Below, piece by piece: positions 42,951 through 52,748 of a stretch of 64,000 nucleotides of DNA. Below the pieces are notes generated by a model. The model saw only the letters and a program-made list of their open reading frames with translations, was not told the origin of the DNA and made no database searches. The stretch is from contig NZ_JAAMFB010000043.1 in NCBI RefSeq assembly GCF_013322225.1, forward strand, positions 1 to 64,000, read 5' to 3'. The translations under genes and the position numbers were made by a program. Numbering within the stretch: the first letter of the stretch is position 1; each line of letters opens with the position of its first letter. The stretch comes from Agrobacterium larrymoorei. Its GTDB lineage: Bacteria > Pseudomonadota > Alphaproteobacteria > Rhizobiales > Rhizobiaceae.

Positions 42951-45440
42951 ATGAACGGAAGGTATTCACCGACGCGGCAGGATTTTAAGACAGGCGCGAA
43001 GCCTTGGTCTATATTAGCCCTTATCGTTGCCGCAATGATTTTCGCGTTCATGGCGGTTGCGTCCTGGCAGGACAATGGGACTACCCAGGCAATCCTTAGC
43101 CAAATACGATCGATTAACGCTGACAGCGCCTCACTGCAGCGCGATGTACTCCGCGCTCACACGGGCACCGTGGCGAACTACCGCCCCATTATCTCCAGGC
43201 TGGGAGCTCTGCGGAAGAATCTGGAAGATTTGAAGCAATTATTTAGGCAATCTCATATTGTAAGTGAGAGCAATGCTGCTCAACTGCTACGCCGGCTAGA
43301 AGTGTCTCTAAATTCGGCTGACGCGGCGGTCGCCGCCTTTGGTGCGCAAAATGTCCGCCTGCAAGATTCGCTGGCCAGTTTCACTCGTGCTTTAAGCAAT
43401 CTTCCAGGAAAGGCCTCAAGCGATCAGACTTTAGAAAAACCAACAGAATTGGCTAGCATGATGCTCCAATTTCTTCGGCAACCAAGCCCGGCTATTTCAT
43501 TCGAGATCAGCCTTGAACTAGAGAGGCTCCAAAAACAACGCGGTCTTGATGAAGCTCCCGTGCGCATACTTTCGCGTGAAGGTCCCATTATCTTATCGCT
43601 TTTGCCACAGGTGAACGATCTGGTGAACATGATTCAGACGTCTGACACCGCAGAAATTGCGGAAATGTTGCAGCGTGAGTGTTTGGAGGTCTATAGCTTA
43701 AAAAATGTGGAGGAGCGGAGCGCACGTATCTTTCTTGGGTCCGCTTCAGTGGGTCTTTGCCTGTACATCATCACCTTAGTCTATAGGCTACGCAAAAAAA
43801 CCGATTGGTTAGCGCGGCGTTTAGATTACGAAGAGCTAATCAAAGAGATCGGAGTATGTTTTGAAGGTGAGGCGGCCACTACGTCGTCCGCGCAAGCTGC
43901 ACTTGGTATTATTCAGCGCTTCTTTGATGCCGATACGTGCGCGTTAGCTCTAGTGGACCATGACCGTAGGTGGGCTGTCGAAACATTCGGTGCGAAGCAC
44001 CCAAAACCCGTGTGGGACGACAGGGTGCTACGCGAAATAGTCTCTCGTACCAAAGCGAACGAACGGGCGACGGTATTCCGCATCGTATCGACGCAAAAAA
44101 TCGTACATTTGCCTCCCGAAATTCCAGGTCTTTCGATACTACTGGCTCACAAATCCACAGATAAACTAATTGCGGTTTGTTCACTGGGTTACCAAAGCTA
44201 TCGCCCTCGACCTTGCCAAGGCGAAATTCAGCTTCTTGAACTCGCCACCGCCTGCCTCTGTCACTATATCGATGTTCGGCGTAAGCAGACCGAATGCGAC
44301 GTTTTGGCCAGACGATTGGAGCATGCGCAACGCCTTGAGGCAGTTGGTACACTTGCCGGCGGAATAGCACATGAATTTAATAACATTTTGGGGTCAATCC
44401 TCGGGCACGCAGAATTGGCGCAAAACTCGGTGTCTCGAACATCTGTCACCCGAAGATACATTGACTATATCATTTCGTCAGGCGACAGAGCCATGCTCAT
44501 TATCGATCAGATCTTGACGCTGAGCCGAAAACAAGAGCGCGTGATCAAGCCATTTAGTGTCTCAGAGCTTGTGACCGAAATCGCTCCCTTGCTACGTATG
44601 GCTCTTCCCCCAACCATCGAGCTTAGTTTCAGATTTGATCAAATGCAGAGCGTGATCGAAGGAAGCCCGCTTGAACTTCAACAGGTACTAATTAACCTCT
44701 GCAAGAATGCTTCCCAAGCCATGACTGCAAATGGTCAAATCGACATCTTCGTCGGCCAAGCTTATTTACCAGCTAAGAAAATTCTGGCGCATGGTGTTAT
44801 GCCACCTGGCGACTATGTTCTACTATCTGTCAGCGACAATGGTGGAGGCATTTCAGAGGCTGTGCTACCCTACATTTTTGAACCCTTCTTTACGACACGT
44901 GCTCGCAACGGTGGAACGGGTCTCGGCCTTGCTTCTGTGCATGGTCATATCAGCGCGTTTGCAGGTTACATCGACGTTAGTTCAACTGTTGGGCATGGGA
45001 CGCGCTTTGACATTTATCTCCCTCCGTCTTCTAAGGAGCCCGTCAATCCCGACAGCTTTTTCGGCCGCAATAAGGCACCGCGTGGAAACGGGGAGATTGT
45101 GGCACTTGTTGAGCCCGATGACCTCCTGCGGGAGGCGTATGAAGACAAGATCGCCGCTCTGGGATATGAGCCGGTCGGTTTTCGTACCTTTAGTGAAATT
45201 CGCGATTGGATTTCAAAAGGCAATGAAGCCGATCTGGTCATGGTCGACCAAGCGTCTCTTCCTGAAGATCAAAGTCCTAATTCCGTGGATTTAGTGCTCA
45301 AGACCGCCTCCATCATCATTGGCGGAAATGATCTCAAAATGCCCCTTTCAAGGGAGAATGCGACCAGGGACCTTTATCTGCCGAAGCCGATATCGTCCAG
45401 AACTATGGCGCATGCAATCCTAACCAAAATCAAGACGTAG
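42951..45440 (+). CDS. virA: VirA, hybrid sensor histidine kinase
   Basis: 829 residues, the normal VirA size, from ATG 42951 after GAGGAAGTAAG; upstream codons in the frame were rejected. Inner-membrane sensor of phenolics, sugars (with ChvE) and acidity that phosphorylates VirG. TM1 about 20-40 ([19 protein letters not shown]), periplasmic domain, TM2 about 262-282 ([20 protein letters not shown]), linker with GAF-like segment, kinase H-box GGIAHEFNN with His exactly at residue 474, N-box [10 protein letters not shown]-boxes SDNGGG and GGTGLGL, and a C-terminal receiver-like domain. Intact. Confidence 0.97.
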   Translation: MNGRYSPTRQDFKTGAKPWSILALIVAAMIFAFMAVASWQDNGTTQAILSQIRSINADSASLQRDVLRAHTGTVANYRPIISRLGALRKNLEDLKQLFRQSHIVSESNAAQLLRRLEVSLNSADAAVAAFGAQNVRLQDSLASFTRALSNLPGKASSDQTLEKPTELASMMLQFLRQPSPAISFEISLELERLQKQRGLDEAPVRILSREGPIILSLLPQVNDLVNMIQTSDTAEIAEMLQRECLEVYSLKNVEERSARIFLGSASVGLCLYIITLVYRLRKKTDWLARRLDYEELIKEIGVCFEGEAATTSSAQAALGIIQRFFDADTCALALVDHDRRWAVETFGAKHPKPVWDDRVLREIVSRTKANERATVFRIVSTQKIVHLPPEIPGLSILLAHKSTDKLIAVCSLGYQSYRPRPCQGEIQLLELATACLCHYIDVRRKQTECDVLARRLEHAQRLEAVGTLAGGIAHEFNNILGSILGHAELAQNSVSRTSVTRRYIDYIISSGDRAMLIIDQILTLSRKQERVIKPFSVSELVTEIAPLLRMALPPTIELSFRFDQMQSVIEGSPLELQQVLINLCKNASQAMTANGQIDIFVGQAYLPAKKILAHGVMPPGDYVLLSVSDNGGGISEAVLPYIFEPFFTTRARNGGTGLGLASVHGHISAFAGYIDVSSTVGHGTRFDIYLPPSSKEPVNPDSFFGRNKAPRGNGEIVALVEPDDLLREAYEDKIAALGYEPVGFRTFSEIRDWISKGNEADLVMVDQASLPEDQSPNSVDLVLKTASIIIGGNDLKMPLSRENATRDLYLPKPISSRTMAHAILTKIKT

Positions 45441-45606
45441 AGTTGCGACGTATCAGGACTGGGCAATCAGATTTCGGTTCGGTGGAGCGCGACAGGGGAA
45501 CTACATGAAAGATCGAACGGCATAGGTTCAATGGATCAAGCCGGGCGAGGCGGCTTGATTTGTCCGATCAGGTCCGGTCGTTTGGTTGAAAGGATTTGCG
45601 CACCAA

Positions 45607-45860
45607 CTATGACACCACCATCATTGGTGCCAGCAGATTGAAGTAGGCCTGAACCGGTGCGGTCAAAAATCGGGGTGGACGTCGGCTATTGTACAGGTCA
45701 GATTGCTGCCAAATGCCGACGCGGGAATTGGGCACGGTGTCGTAAGCGTGGACAGAGATTACCTCGTCGTTGATCGAACACGAGAGCCATCTGACGAACA
45801 CCTTATGCCGCCACCCATTAACATCCACTGCGATTCTCGTCTTCTTCAGCACGAGCATGA
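45607..45860 (-). mobile_element. IS3-family transposase remnant
   Basis: 83-codon minus-strand frame whose end reads HAYDTVPNSRVGIWQQSDLY, then NSRRPP and QAYFNLLAP. This corresponds to the C-terminal DDE-region block of IS3-family OrfB (normally ...YDSV..AR.GI..YLDFYN.RRPH). The rest is degraded. The surrounding 45441-46135 holds no other supported gene. Confidence 0.6.
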
Positions 45861-46135
45861 AGTCTCAAGAAGTAAACTTCGAGCGTTGGTCAGCCTATAA
45901 GATGAGTTCGCCAGAAAGGGCAGGCGTTCGCGCCTCCCTCAATGCAGAAGGCTACTTCCATTGTGGTCGGCAACTGCCAGGATGGGAACTCTCCCGATAA
46001 TCCAACCAACGACAGCGCAGTGGTAAACAGAGCCACCCCATCAGGAATATCGCCCATTCCGTCATCAGCGTGGTGACGTGCATCAGGCGCGCTTGTTGCA
46101 GAACTTTAGTAACCATCCGGACTAGGCCGCAGACC

Positions 46136-46435
46136 TTATGAATTTGGCTCATCAGCGATGATGCGTTCGATCTTTTCCGGATCACATTGCTCGTCGATAA
46201 GGAACTGCCGAACACCTCCGTCCCAAGTGCGGACATCGGCGAGGAACTCCTGCAAGCTTTCGATCCCCCGGTCCGTTAAGGTCATGATGCCCTCTTCGCT
46301 ACCGTCGTGGGCATAAATGATCTCGCCATAGTCGATGTTGTCCGAGGTGCCGGCGATCTTCCGGATGAGTTCGATGTTTTCGCCGATTAGTGTGGCGACG
46401 TAATCGATGGTGTAGACATGGGTCGGGCGCGCCAT
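46136..46435 (-). CDS. IS66-associated small hypothetical protein
   Basis: 99 residues from ATG 46435, which overlaps the tnpC stop. Contains THVYTIDYVATLIGENIELI, GIMTLTDRGIESLQEFLADV and an acidic C-terminus. Similar small genes follow tnpC in some rhizobial IS66 elements. Function unknown; no catalytic motif. Confidence 0.65.
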   Translation of the reverse strand: MARPTHVYTIDYVATLIGENIELIRKIAGTSDNIDYGEIIYAHDGSEEGIMTLTDRGIESLQEFLADVRTWDGGVRQFLIDEQCDPEKIERIIADEPNS

Positions 46436-48072
46436 CAGGCGGCGACCTGCCGGGTGTGGCCGTTGGCGGGCCAGTTCCATGGTAATAGTTCGGGCAGCCG
46501 TGACATGGGAAGGTTGGGCATGCGGGCGAGCACGTCGGCCAGCCAGGCCTGCGGATCGATATCGTTCATCTTAGCCGTGACGATCAGGGAATACATGAAG
46601 GCGGCACGCTCGCCGCCGCGCTGAGAGCCGGCGAATAGCCACGCCTTTCTCCCCAGCGCGATACCGCGCAGTGCCCGCTCGGCGGCGTTGTTCGTCAGAC
46701 ACAGCCTGCCGTCGTCGAGGAAGCGGGTGAATGCTTCCCAGCGTCCGTCCTTCTCAAACATGTAGTTGATCGCTTTGGCGACAGGATTGTGCTTCGACAT
46801 CTGTGAACGCTGGGTCATGAGCCAGTCGCGCAGTTCCTCGGCGAGCGGACGCGCATGCTGCCGCCTCGCGACCAGTCTCTCCTCGGCGGACTTCCCGCTT
46901 ATGCTCCGCTCGATATCGAAGAGCGCATCAATGCGGGCGACGGCCTCGAGCGCGACAGGCGATATCTCGTGGGCAGGTTTACCCTTGCGCACGTTACCGG
47001 CGATATCGGCCAGTTCGAAGAACTTGCGCCGCGCATGGCTCCAGCAGAGCGCGCTCTTGACCGGTCCGGGGCGGCGATCCGCTCGGTAAAGATCGTTGTA
47101 GCCGCCATAGGCATCCGCCTGCAGTATGCCATGCCATCCGGCAAGATGCGTGTTGGGATGGGTCTTCTCCCGATCCGGAGAGAAGTGGAAGAGTGCTGCA
47201 GGAGGCGCGCCGCCCGCAAAGGGACGATCATCGCGAACGTAAGTCCATAACCTTGCCTGCTTCGTCGCGCCCCTGGCCAGAAGCGGCACGGTGGTATCGT
47301 CGCCGTGCAGCCGTTCTGCGGCCAGAACATGAGCACGGATCAGGTCATGGATCGGCTGCAGGGCCGAGGCGCAAGCCCCGACCTGATCGGCCAGCGTAGA
47401 GAGACTGAGATCGACACCTTCCCTGGTGTAGCGCTCGGCCTGGCGATTCAGCGGCTGATGCTGGCCGAACTTCTCGAACAGGATCGTCGCCAGCAGATTT
47501 GGTCCCGCCCATCCACGCGGTGTCGGATGGAAGGGAGCCGGTGGCTGGCTGATCTTCTCGCAGTCCCGGCAGGTGAACTTCTCGCGCACCGTCTGGATTA
47601 CCTTCCACTGGCGCGGAATGATCTCCAACGTCTCGGTAATGTCCTCGCCCATCTTCACGATCCGGGCTGAGCCACAGCAGGTGCAGGTCGAAGGAGCTTC
47701 AATGATCAGCCGTTCGCGCGGCAGGTGATCGGGAAACGGCTTGCGGGCGGGTCGACGGCGTTCGAAGGCGTTGACACTTGTGATCCTCTGCGCAACGCGT
47801 CCCGCCGCGATCTCGTCTTCGGTGGCATCTGCCTCGAGTTCCTCAAGCTGCAGTTCCATCTGGTCGATTAGCCGGGCGCGCCGTTCCGAGCTCTGGCCAT
47901 ATTGCTCACGGCGCAACTTGGCGATCTCAAGCTTGAGGTGCCGGATCACCGCCTCCGACGTTGTCACGACAGCGCGCACCTGTGCGAGATCAGCCTCGGC
48001 AGACGCGGCACGTGCTTCGGATTCCGCGAGCGCGGCGCGCAGTCTGGCTATCTCCGAAGCAGCATCGTCCAT
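46435..48072 (-). CDS. tnpC: IS66-family transposase TnpC
   Basis: 545 residues. An N-terminal leucine-zipper-like coiled coil (ASEIARLRAALAESEARAAS), a zinc-finger region CTCCGSARIVKMGEDITETL, and the DDE catalytic core: HGDDTTVPLLARG (D), QADAYGGYNDLYRA (D), NNAAERALRGIALGRKAWLF (E). The C-terminal IS66 tail DPQAWLADVLARMPNLP is complete. Catalyses transposition of the element. Confidence 0.93.
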   Translation of the reverse strand: MDDAASEIARLRAALAESEARAASAEADLAQVRAVVTTSEAVIRHLKLEIAKLRREQYGQSSERRARLIDQMELQLEELEADATEDEIAAGRVAQRITSVNAFERRRPARKPFPDHLPRERLIIEAPSTCTCCGSARIVKMGEDITETLEIIPRQWKVIQTVREKFTCRDCEKISQPPAPFHPTPRGWAGPNLLATILFEKFGQHQPLNRQAERYTREGVDLSLSTLADQVGACASALQPIHDLIRAHVLAAERLHGDDTTVPLLARGATKQARLWTYVRDDRPFAGGAPPAALFHFSPDREKTHPNTHLAGWHGILQADAYGGYNDLYRADRRPGPVKSALCWSHARRKFFELADIAGNVRKGKPAHEISPVALEAVARIDALFDIERSISGKSAEERLVARRQHARPLAEELRDWLMTQRSQMSKHNPVAKAINYMFEKDGRWEAFTRFLDDGRLCLTNNAAERALRGIALGRKAWLFAGSQRGGERAAFMYSLIVTAKMNDIDPQAWLADVLARMPNLPMSRLPELLPWNWPANGHTRQVAA

Positions 48073-48131
48073 GGCAGAAAGCTACCATGCAACGCGCTGA
48101 AAGACTAACAAAAACAGAGCAGTGCAGGCAG

Positions 48132-48482
48132 TTAGCCCGCTTTCGAAGGCCGCTGTGTCCAGCGTGGATTGCGCCAGTCGATCCCTTCCAGGAGATAGCC
48201 GAGTTGCGCCGCCGACACTGGCACGGCGGAGCCACTCTGGCTGACGGGCCAGATAAACTTTCCCGCTTCTAGCCGCTTCAGGTAAAGCGACATGCCGACG
48301 CCGTCATGCCAAAGGACTTTGATCAAGTCACCCTTGCGACCGCGGAAGCAGAAGACCTCGCCGCCATGAGGGTCGCGGCCAAGCCCTTCTTGCACCTTCA
48401 ACGCGAGGCTGTTCATGCCGCAGCGCATGTCCGTCACCCCGCCCGCAATCCACACCTTCACCCCGGGCGGAAAGGCGATCAT
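48132..48482 (-). CDS. tnpB: IS66 accessory protein TnpB
   Basis: 116 residues with the IS66 Orf2 hallmarks: PPGVKVWIAGGVTDMRCGMN at the N-terminus, FCFRGRKGDLIKVLWHDGVG and YLKRLEAGKFIWPV. The start overlaps the tnpA stop (ATGA). Needed for efficient IS66 transposition in studied elements; molecular role unclear. Confidence 0.92.
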   Translation of the reverse strand: MIAFPPGVKVWIAGGVTDMRCGMNSLALKVQEGLGRDPHGGEVFCFRGRKGDLIKVLWHDGVGMSLYLKRLEAGKFIWPVSQSGSAVPVSAAQLGYLLEGIDWRNPRWTQRPSKAG

Positions 48483-48883
48483 GACGCATCCAGAACCGGC
48501 AACAGCCGAGCAAGGATAGTTGGATCAAGTGAGGTCGGGATCGTCAGCCGTCGACCGTTCGGTAAGCTGATCTCGATCGTCATGTCGTCTTCAGGCCGCG
48601 GCGGCGGGGCCATCTCGAAAGATGTCGACGGCGGCGAAATCGAAAGCGGTACAAAGCTCGTTGCGGCGGAAGCGTTCAGAAGCCCGCTTCGGTATTCCCG
48701 ACGCCAACGGGTCAACAGCGACCGTGACAACCCATAACGGCGAGCCGTCACCGAGCCTTGCCGAAAGCCTTGCAGGCTCTCCTCAACGATCCGAACCTTC
48801 TCTTCATCCGACCAATCCCGGCGACGACCAAAATGGTCGCCCGGTAAAACCTCAATGGGGGAAATGACTGTAGCGCATGACAT
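48479..48883 (-). CDS. tnpA: IS66 accessory protein TnpA
   Basis: 134 residues. An N-terminal helix-turn-helix of the transposase-8 kind (RRRDWSDEEKVRIVEESLQG, SVTARRYGLSRSLLTRWRRE) and a Pro/Ser-rich linker ending in EISLPNGRRLTIPTSLDPTI. First gene of the element; ATGA coupling to tnpB. Confidence 0.88.
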   Translation of the reverse strand: MSCATVISPIEVLPGDHFGRRRDWSDEEKVRIVEESLQGFRQGSVTARRYGLSRSLLTRWRREYRSGLLNASAATSFVPLSISPPSTSFEMAPPPRPEDDMTIEISLPNGRRLTIPTSLDPTILARLLPVLDAS

Positions 48884-49047
48884 AAGGTATAGACTTAAAG
48901 CTAATCAGCAAATCACGGCAGACGGCCTTCGGCGGAGGGTTACGAACTTTAAGTGCTTCTTTCGATTCGAGATCTCAGCAAAAGTTCTCCGCAAACCTTC
49001 ACCGCGGGCTTACGTGTCTTTTGTAACAAATTGCGACGCAGTTGATA

Positions 49048-49059
49048 TCCACTTGAAAC
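49048..49059 (+). promoter_or_regulatory. vir box upstream of virJ
   Basis: TCCACTTGAAAC matches the 12-bp core TNCAATTGAAAY at 11 positions, 44 bp before the virJ ATG. Since the IS66 element ends about 165 bp upstream, virJ appears to keep its own VirG-responsive promoter. Confidence 0.6.
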
Positions 49060-49102
49060 ATTAGTCCGAAATTATCGAGATCTCCGCTGATAAGGTATCG
49101 AA

Positions 49103-49846
49103 ATGGCGATAAAATTGGTATTGATACTCGTATTCACACTCTTTCCCGCGGCAGACGCTGCATATGCGAATGACCGCGCCAACGGTTTCATGTGGTCAAA
49201 CGGGGGCGAAACTGGAGTGAGGCTTCCTCTTCGGGTGTTCAATGCCAAGCCAGCCAAGAACACGGTGGCGATCATTTATTCCGGAGACGCTGGATGGCAA
49301 AATATCGATGAGGCGATTGGTACCTATCTGCAGACGGAAGGGATTCCTGTCATTGGCGTCAGTTCACTTCGGTATTTCTGGTCGGAGCGGTCTCCAAGCG
49401 AAACTGCTAAGGATCTTGGTCACATAATCGATGTCTACACCAAGCATTTCGGTGTGCAGAATGTTTTACTTGTAGGATATTCTTTCGGCGCGGACGTCAT
49501 GCCGGCAAGCTTCAATAGGCTTACGCTTGAGCAAAAAAATCGGGTTAAGCAAATCTCTCTCTTGGCATTGTCACATCAAGTCGACTATGTCGTCTCATTT
49601 AGGGGCTGGCTCCAACTCGAAACGGAAGGTAAGGGCGGCAATCCTCTGGATGATCTCAGATCCATTGACCCTGCAATCGTCCAATGCATGTACGGGCGCG
49701 AAGACCGTAATAATGCTTGCCCATCTCTCCGACAGACCGGCGCAGAGGTGATAGGCTTCAGCGGAGGCCATCACTTTGATAATGATTTCAAAAAACTGTC
49801 TACGCGCGTCGTCTCAGGCCTCGTGGCACGCCTAAGTCATCAGTAA
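49103..49846 (+). CDS. virJ: VirJ, periplasmic alpha/beta hydrolase-like virulence protein
   Basis: 247 residues. Signal peptide MAIKLVLILVFTLFPAADAAYA, then an alpha/beta-hydrolase fold with the nucleophile elbow LLVGYSFGADVMP (GxSxG) and a C-terminal His (SGGHHF). VirJ is the Ti-encoded homologue of chromosomal AcvB; either is required for T-DNA transfer, and AcvB has been linked to lysyl-phosphatidylglycerol hydrolysis. Present between virA and virB in octopine-type plasmids and absent from nopaline-type ones, so it is a useful type marker. Confidence 0.93.
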   Translation: MAIKLVLILVFTLFPAADAAYANDRANGFMWSNGGETGVRLPLRVFNAKPAKNTVAIIYSGDAGWQNIDEAIGTYLQTEGIPVIGVSSLRYFWSERSPSETAKDLGHIIDVYTKHFGVQNVLLVGYSFGADVMPASFNRLTLEQKNRVKQISLLALSHQVDYVVSFRGWLQLETEGKGGNPLDDLRSIDPAIVQCMYGREDRNNACPSLRQTGAEVIGFSGGHHFDNDFKKLSTRVVSGLVARLSHQ

Positions 49847-50427
49847 TCTTTAGTTCCTGCACCGCTTTAGTATTGACTGGGATAGCGACGCCTGTGATGC
49901 AGACATCGGATATTGTGTCGTTAAGTAAAAGGCCTTCGTCTGATCGCGAGACTCGCTAGTGGTTTTCAGGTGAGTGAGATGTTTTGCCGCAAGTTGCGCT
50001 GAGATCGCATCTGCCTGCGGCTGCCGCACCTCCAGATTGGCAGCAACAAGATCATCCTTCAAGGGAAGATGCCTATAACGCATGTGTTGACGACTTTCGC
50101 CTCGTGAATGATCCGGTCTGTTCCCGACAGTGGGATGCCGTCGCGATAGAGCAGGCTCTCGCGCCAGGAGGAATTTCTCCGATATGACTTCTCTCCTTCT
50201 ACGTGCCCAAAGCAGCAACGAAATCATCTATCGCGGCCAAAAGAGCGGTCATGTGAAAGCACCCTTGCCAGTCAATTCCCTGGCCAAGGTCAGCACGGCG
50301 ATACTGCGAGGTGTTGCTACACCACGGAGGCGATCTAGAAGGACGATTTCATCATTTAGGCCGCACACTCATAAATCAGGTTTGCAAATCGGTCTGATTT
50401 TGATTCATTGAGGCTTGACTTGGAGGC
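49847..50427. other. Spacer between virJ and the IS5 remnant
   Basis: No supported gene. Open frames here on both strands (to about 125 codons) have no recognisable domain and look like shadows or scrambled remnant DNA. Confidence 0.4.
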
Positions 50428-51110
50428 CACTGATAACCCGTCCCCGCTTTGATGTCACCGATTTCGAATGGACTGTTGTTCAGTCCTTTGTTCCCAAATA
50501 AGCCGCGTCGCGTGCCGCGCGTTGACGCGGGTGATCAATGTCATCTTGTGGCGCTTCCGGACGGGCCCGCCCTGGGCAGACGTTCCTGATCGATACGGTT
50601 CCTGTACAACCTGCTACAATCGCTTTGTACGATGGCGTGAGGCAGACGTCTAGGATCATATTCTGAGTGTGATTTCCAAGGCTTTCGATAGAATGTCGTC
50701 ATGATTGACAGTTCCTGTGTCCGCGTCCACCAACATGCGGCGACGGGAAACAGCGGGATCAAGACGATGGCTGTATGGGACGTTCCCGTGGCGGTTTGAC
50801 CACCAAGATTCACGCTGTTGTCGATGCCGACGGTTGACCGATCCGTCTTGCGCTGACAGCGGGTCAAGCCCATGACCGCCGCATGACCGAAACATTTTTA
50901 CAAATAATCGCCTAGAGTGCGTTTCTGCTGGCGGACAAGGCATATGATACCAACGCGATAAGAGCATTTGCAAAGCGCAAGCAGGCATGGGCCAATATTC
51001 CTGCCAAGAGCAATCGGAAGGAAGCTTCCCGTTCATCGAATGGGTTTACAGACAGCGTAACCTCGCCGAGCATTTTCGTTCTGAGCCTGACCTGACCAAC
51101 TGCGGCCTGA
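50428..51110 (+). mobile_element. Degraded IS5-family (IS427-type) transposase upstream of virB
   Basis: Fragments in several frames follow the order of an IS5/IS427 transposase: [20 protein letters not shown], then [52 protein letters not shown] (first D), KIHAVVDADG (second D), LADKAYDTNAIRAF, SNRKEASRSSNGF and VYRQRN. Many stops and shifts make it inert. It ends about 80 bp before the virB vir boxes. Confidence 0.75.
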
Positions 51111-51190
51111 ATAGGTCGATCCGGTTGCTTAGTCATGGATGCGCGGTTCTCGGTCCATGTTGCGTTCCAAGACGCCGGGCGAGGTTTCTC

Positions 51191-51224
51191 GCTTCAATTG
51201 AAATCATAAAGAAGCAATTGAAAA
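51191..51224 (+). promoter_or_regulatory. Paired vir boxes of the virB promoter
   Basis: GCTTCAATTGAAAT (51191-51204) matches RYTNCAATTGNAAY perfectly; GAAGCAATTGAAAA (51211-51224) matches 11 of 14. The CAATTG cores are exactly 20 bp apart, two helical turns, so VirG dimers would sit on the same DNA face. The virB1 ATG is about 100 bp downstream. Confidence 0.88.
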
Positions 51225-51322
51225 TTTTCGAGTAACCGACCCTCCCGATAATCTTCAACATAAAACAACGCACTTCTTCCAACGGGAGAGGCGGTGTTAG
51301 TTGCGAGCTAAGGAGATAAGGT

Positions 51323-52042
51323 ATGCTTAAGAGATCGGGGTCGCTTTCTCTTGCCTTGATGGTCTCCTTCTGTTCGTCGAGCCTTGCCACGCCACTCTCA
51401 TCTGCTGAGTTTGACCATGTTGCTCGCAAGTGTGCCCCATCAGTTGCGACATCTACGCTTGCGGCGATAGCTAAGGTGGAGAGTCGCTTTGATCCTTTAG
51501 CGATTCATGACAACACGACCGGCGAAACGCTTCACTGGCAAGATCACAGCCAAGCAACCCAAGTCGTCAGGCACCGTCTCGATGCACGGCATTCGCTGGA
51601 TGTTGGCCTCATGCAAATAAACTCTCGAAATTTTTCTATGCTCGGTCTGACACCTGACGGTGCGCTCCAGGCGTGCACATCATTATCTGCCGCTGCAAAC
51701 ATGCTGAAAAGTCGTTATGCAGGCGGCGAAACGATTGACGAGAAGCAATTTGCGCTTCGTCGGGCGATCTCCGCTTACAACACCGGTAATTTCATCGGCG
51801 GTTTTGCAAACGGCTACGTGCGAAAAGTTGAAACAGCTGCTCAATCGCTGGTGCCCGCGTTAATCGAGCCTCCAAAAGACGATCACGAGGCGCTAAAATC
51901 CGAAGAGACGTGGGATGTTTGGGGGTCATATCAGCGCCGCTCACAGGAGGATGGCGCTGGCGGTTTAATCGCTCCGCCACCGCCACACCAGGACAACGGC
52001 AAATCCGCAGACGACAATCAAGTCTTATTCGACTTATACTAA
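51323..52042 (+). CDS. virB1: VirB1, lytic transglycosylase
   Basis: 239 residues. A signal peptide (MLKRSGSLSLALMVSFCSSS), then a SLT-type transglycosylase domain with AAIAKVESRFDPLAIHDN (catalytic Glu), VGLMQINSRNF and AISAYNTGNF. It opens peptidoglycan for assembly of the T-pilus and secretion channel. The C-terminal third (QEDGAGGLIAPPPPHQ) corresponds to the VirB1* fragment released in known strains. First gene of the virB operon, with strong vir boxes upstream. Confidence 0.96.
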   Translation: MLKRSGSLSLALMVSFCSSSLATPLSSAEFDHVARKCAPSVATSTLAAIAKVESRFDPLAIHDNTTGETLHWQDHSQATQVVRHRLDARHSLDVGLMQINSRNFSMLGLTPDGALQACTSLSAAANMLKSRYAGGETIDEKQFALRRAISAYNTGNFIGGFANGYVRKVETAAQSLVPALIEPPKDDHEALKSEETWDVWGSYQRRSQEDGAGGLIAPPPPHQDNGKSADDNQVLFDLY

Positions 52043-52056
52043 GGAGGTGCGCATTG

Positions 52057-52422
52057 ATGCGATGCTTTGAGAGATACCGTTTACATCTAAATCGCCTCTC
52101 GCTCTCGAATGCGATGATGCGCGTGATATCGAGCTGCGCCCCAAGCTTGTGCGGTGCAATTGCATGGAGCATTTCCTCATCCGGACCCGCCGCAGCGCAA
52201 TCTGCGGGTGGCGGCACTGACCCCGCCACAATGGTTAACAATATATGCACGTTTATCCTTGGTCCGTTCGGCCAGTCACTCGCTGTTCTCGGCATTGTCG
52301 CTATCGGGATCTCCTGGATGTTCGGGCGGGCTTCGCTTGGGCTGGTTGCCGGCGTCGTCGGCGGCATTGTTATCATGTTTGGGGCGAGCTTCCTCGGCCA
52401 AACGCTCACTGGCGGTAGTTGA
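52057..52422 (+). CDS. virB2: VirB2, T-pilus major pilin precursor
   Basis: 121 residues from ATG 52057, with a near-perfect ribosome site AAGGAGGT. The long signal ends at AAA-Q48; cleavage leaves a 74-residue pilin, the size that is cyclised in Ti plasmids. Two hydrophobic helices: ICTFILGPFGQSLAVLGIVA and LGLVAGVVGGIVIMFGASFL. The stop overlaps virB3. Upstream in-frame codons overlap virB1 and were rejected. Confidence 0.96.
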   Translation: MRCFERYRLHLNRLSLSNAMMRVISSCAPSLCGAIAWSISSSGPAAAQSAGGGTDPATMVNNICTFILGPFGQSLAVLGIVAIGISWMFGRASLGLVAGVVGGIVIMFGASFLGQTLTGGS

Positions 52423-52748
52423 TGGCTGATCGTTTGGAAGAATCGACCCTTTACCTCGCAGCCACACGGCCCGCATTGTTTCTTGGGGTGCCACTGACAT
52501 TGGCAGGGTTATTCATGATGTTCGCCGGCTTTGTCATCGTTATCGTTCAGAACCCGCTCTACGAAGTCGTTCTCGTGCCGTTATGGTTTGCAGCCCGGCT
52601 CATCGTGGAGCGAGACTACAATGCGGCGAGCGTCGTCCTGCTATTTTTGCGGACCGCGGGAAGAAGCATTGATAGTGCAGTTTGGGGGGGCGCTACTGTT
52701 AGCCCAAATCCAATTAGGGTTCCCCCACGAGGGAGAGGAATGGTGTGA
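52422..52748 (+). CDS. virB3: VirB3, inner-membrane channel component
   Basis: 108 residues from ATG 52422 (overlaps the virB2 stop by one base). One hydrophobic hairpin, ALFLGVPLTLAGLFMMFAGF and IVIVQNPLYEVVLVPLWFAA. VirB3 works with VirB4 and VirB6 at the inner membrane and is needed for pilus assembly. The stop overlaps the virB4 ATG. Confidence 0.95.
   Translation: MADRLEESTLYLAATRPALFLGVPLTLAGLFMMFAGFVIVIVQNPLYEVVLVPLWFAARLIVERDYNAASVVLLFLRTAGRSIDSAVWGGATVSPNPIRVPPRGRGMV

Larger units (their letters stand above)
46136..48883 (-). mobile_element. IS66-family insertion sequence, apparently intact, between virA and virJ
   Basis: Four coupled minus-strand genes: tnpA (48883-48479), tnpB (48482-48132), tnpC (48072-46435) and a small accessory gene (46435-46136). 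All reading frames are open and the DDE catalytic residues are present, so the element may be active. I could not fix the terminal inverted repeats or target duplication by eye; the limits given are those of the genes. Confidence 0.8.

Noticed and set aside
49850-50227. 125-codon minus-strand frame after virJ
   Set aside because: No domain or start signal; composition typical of a shadow frame.
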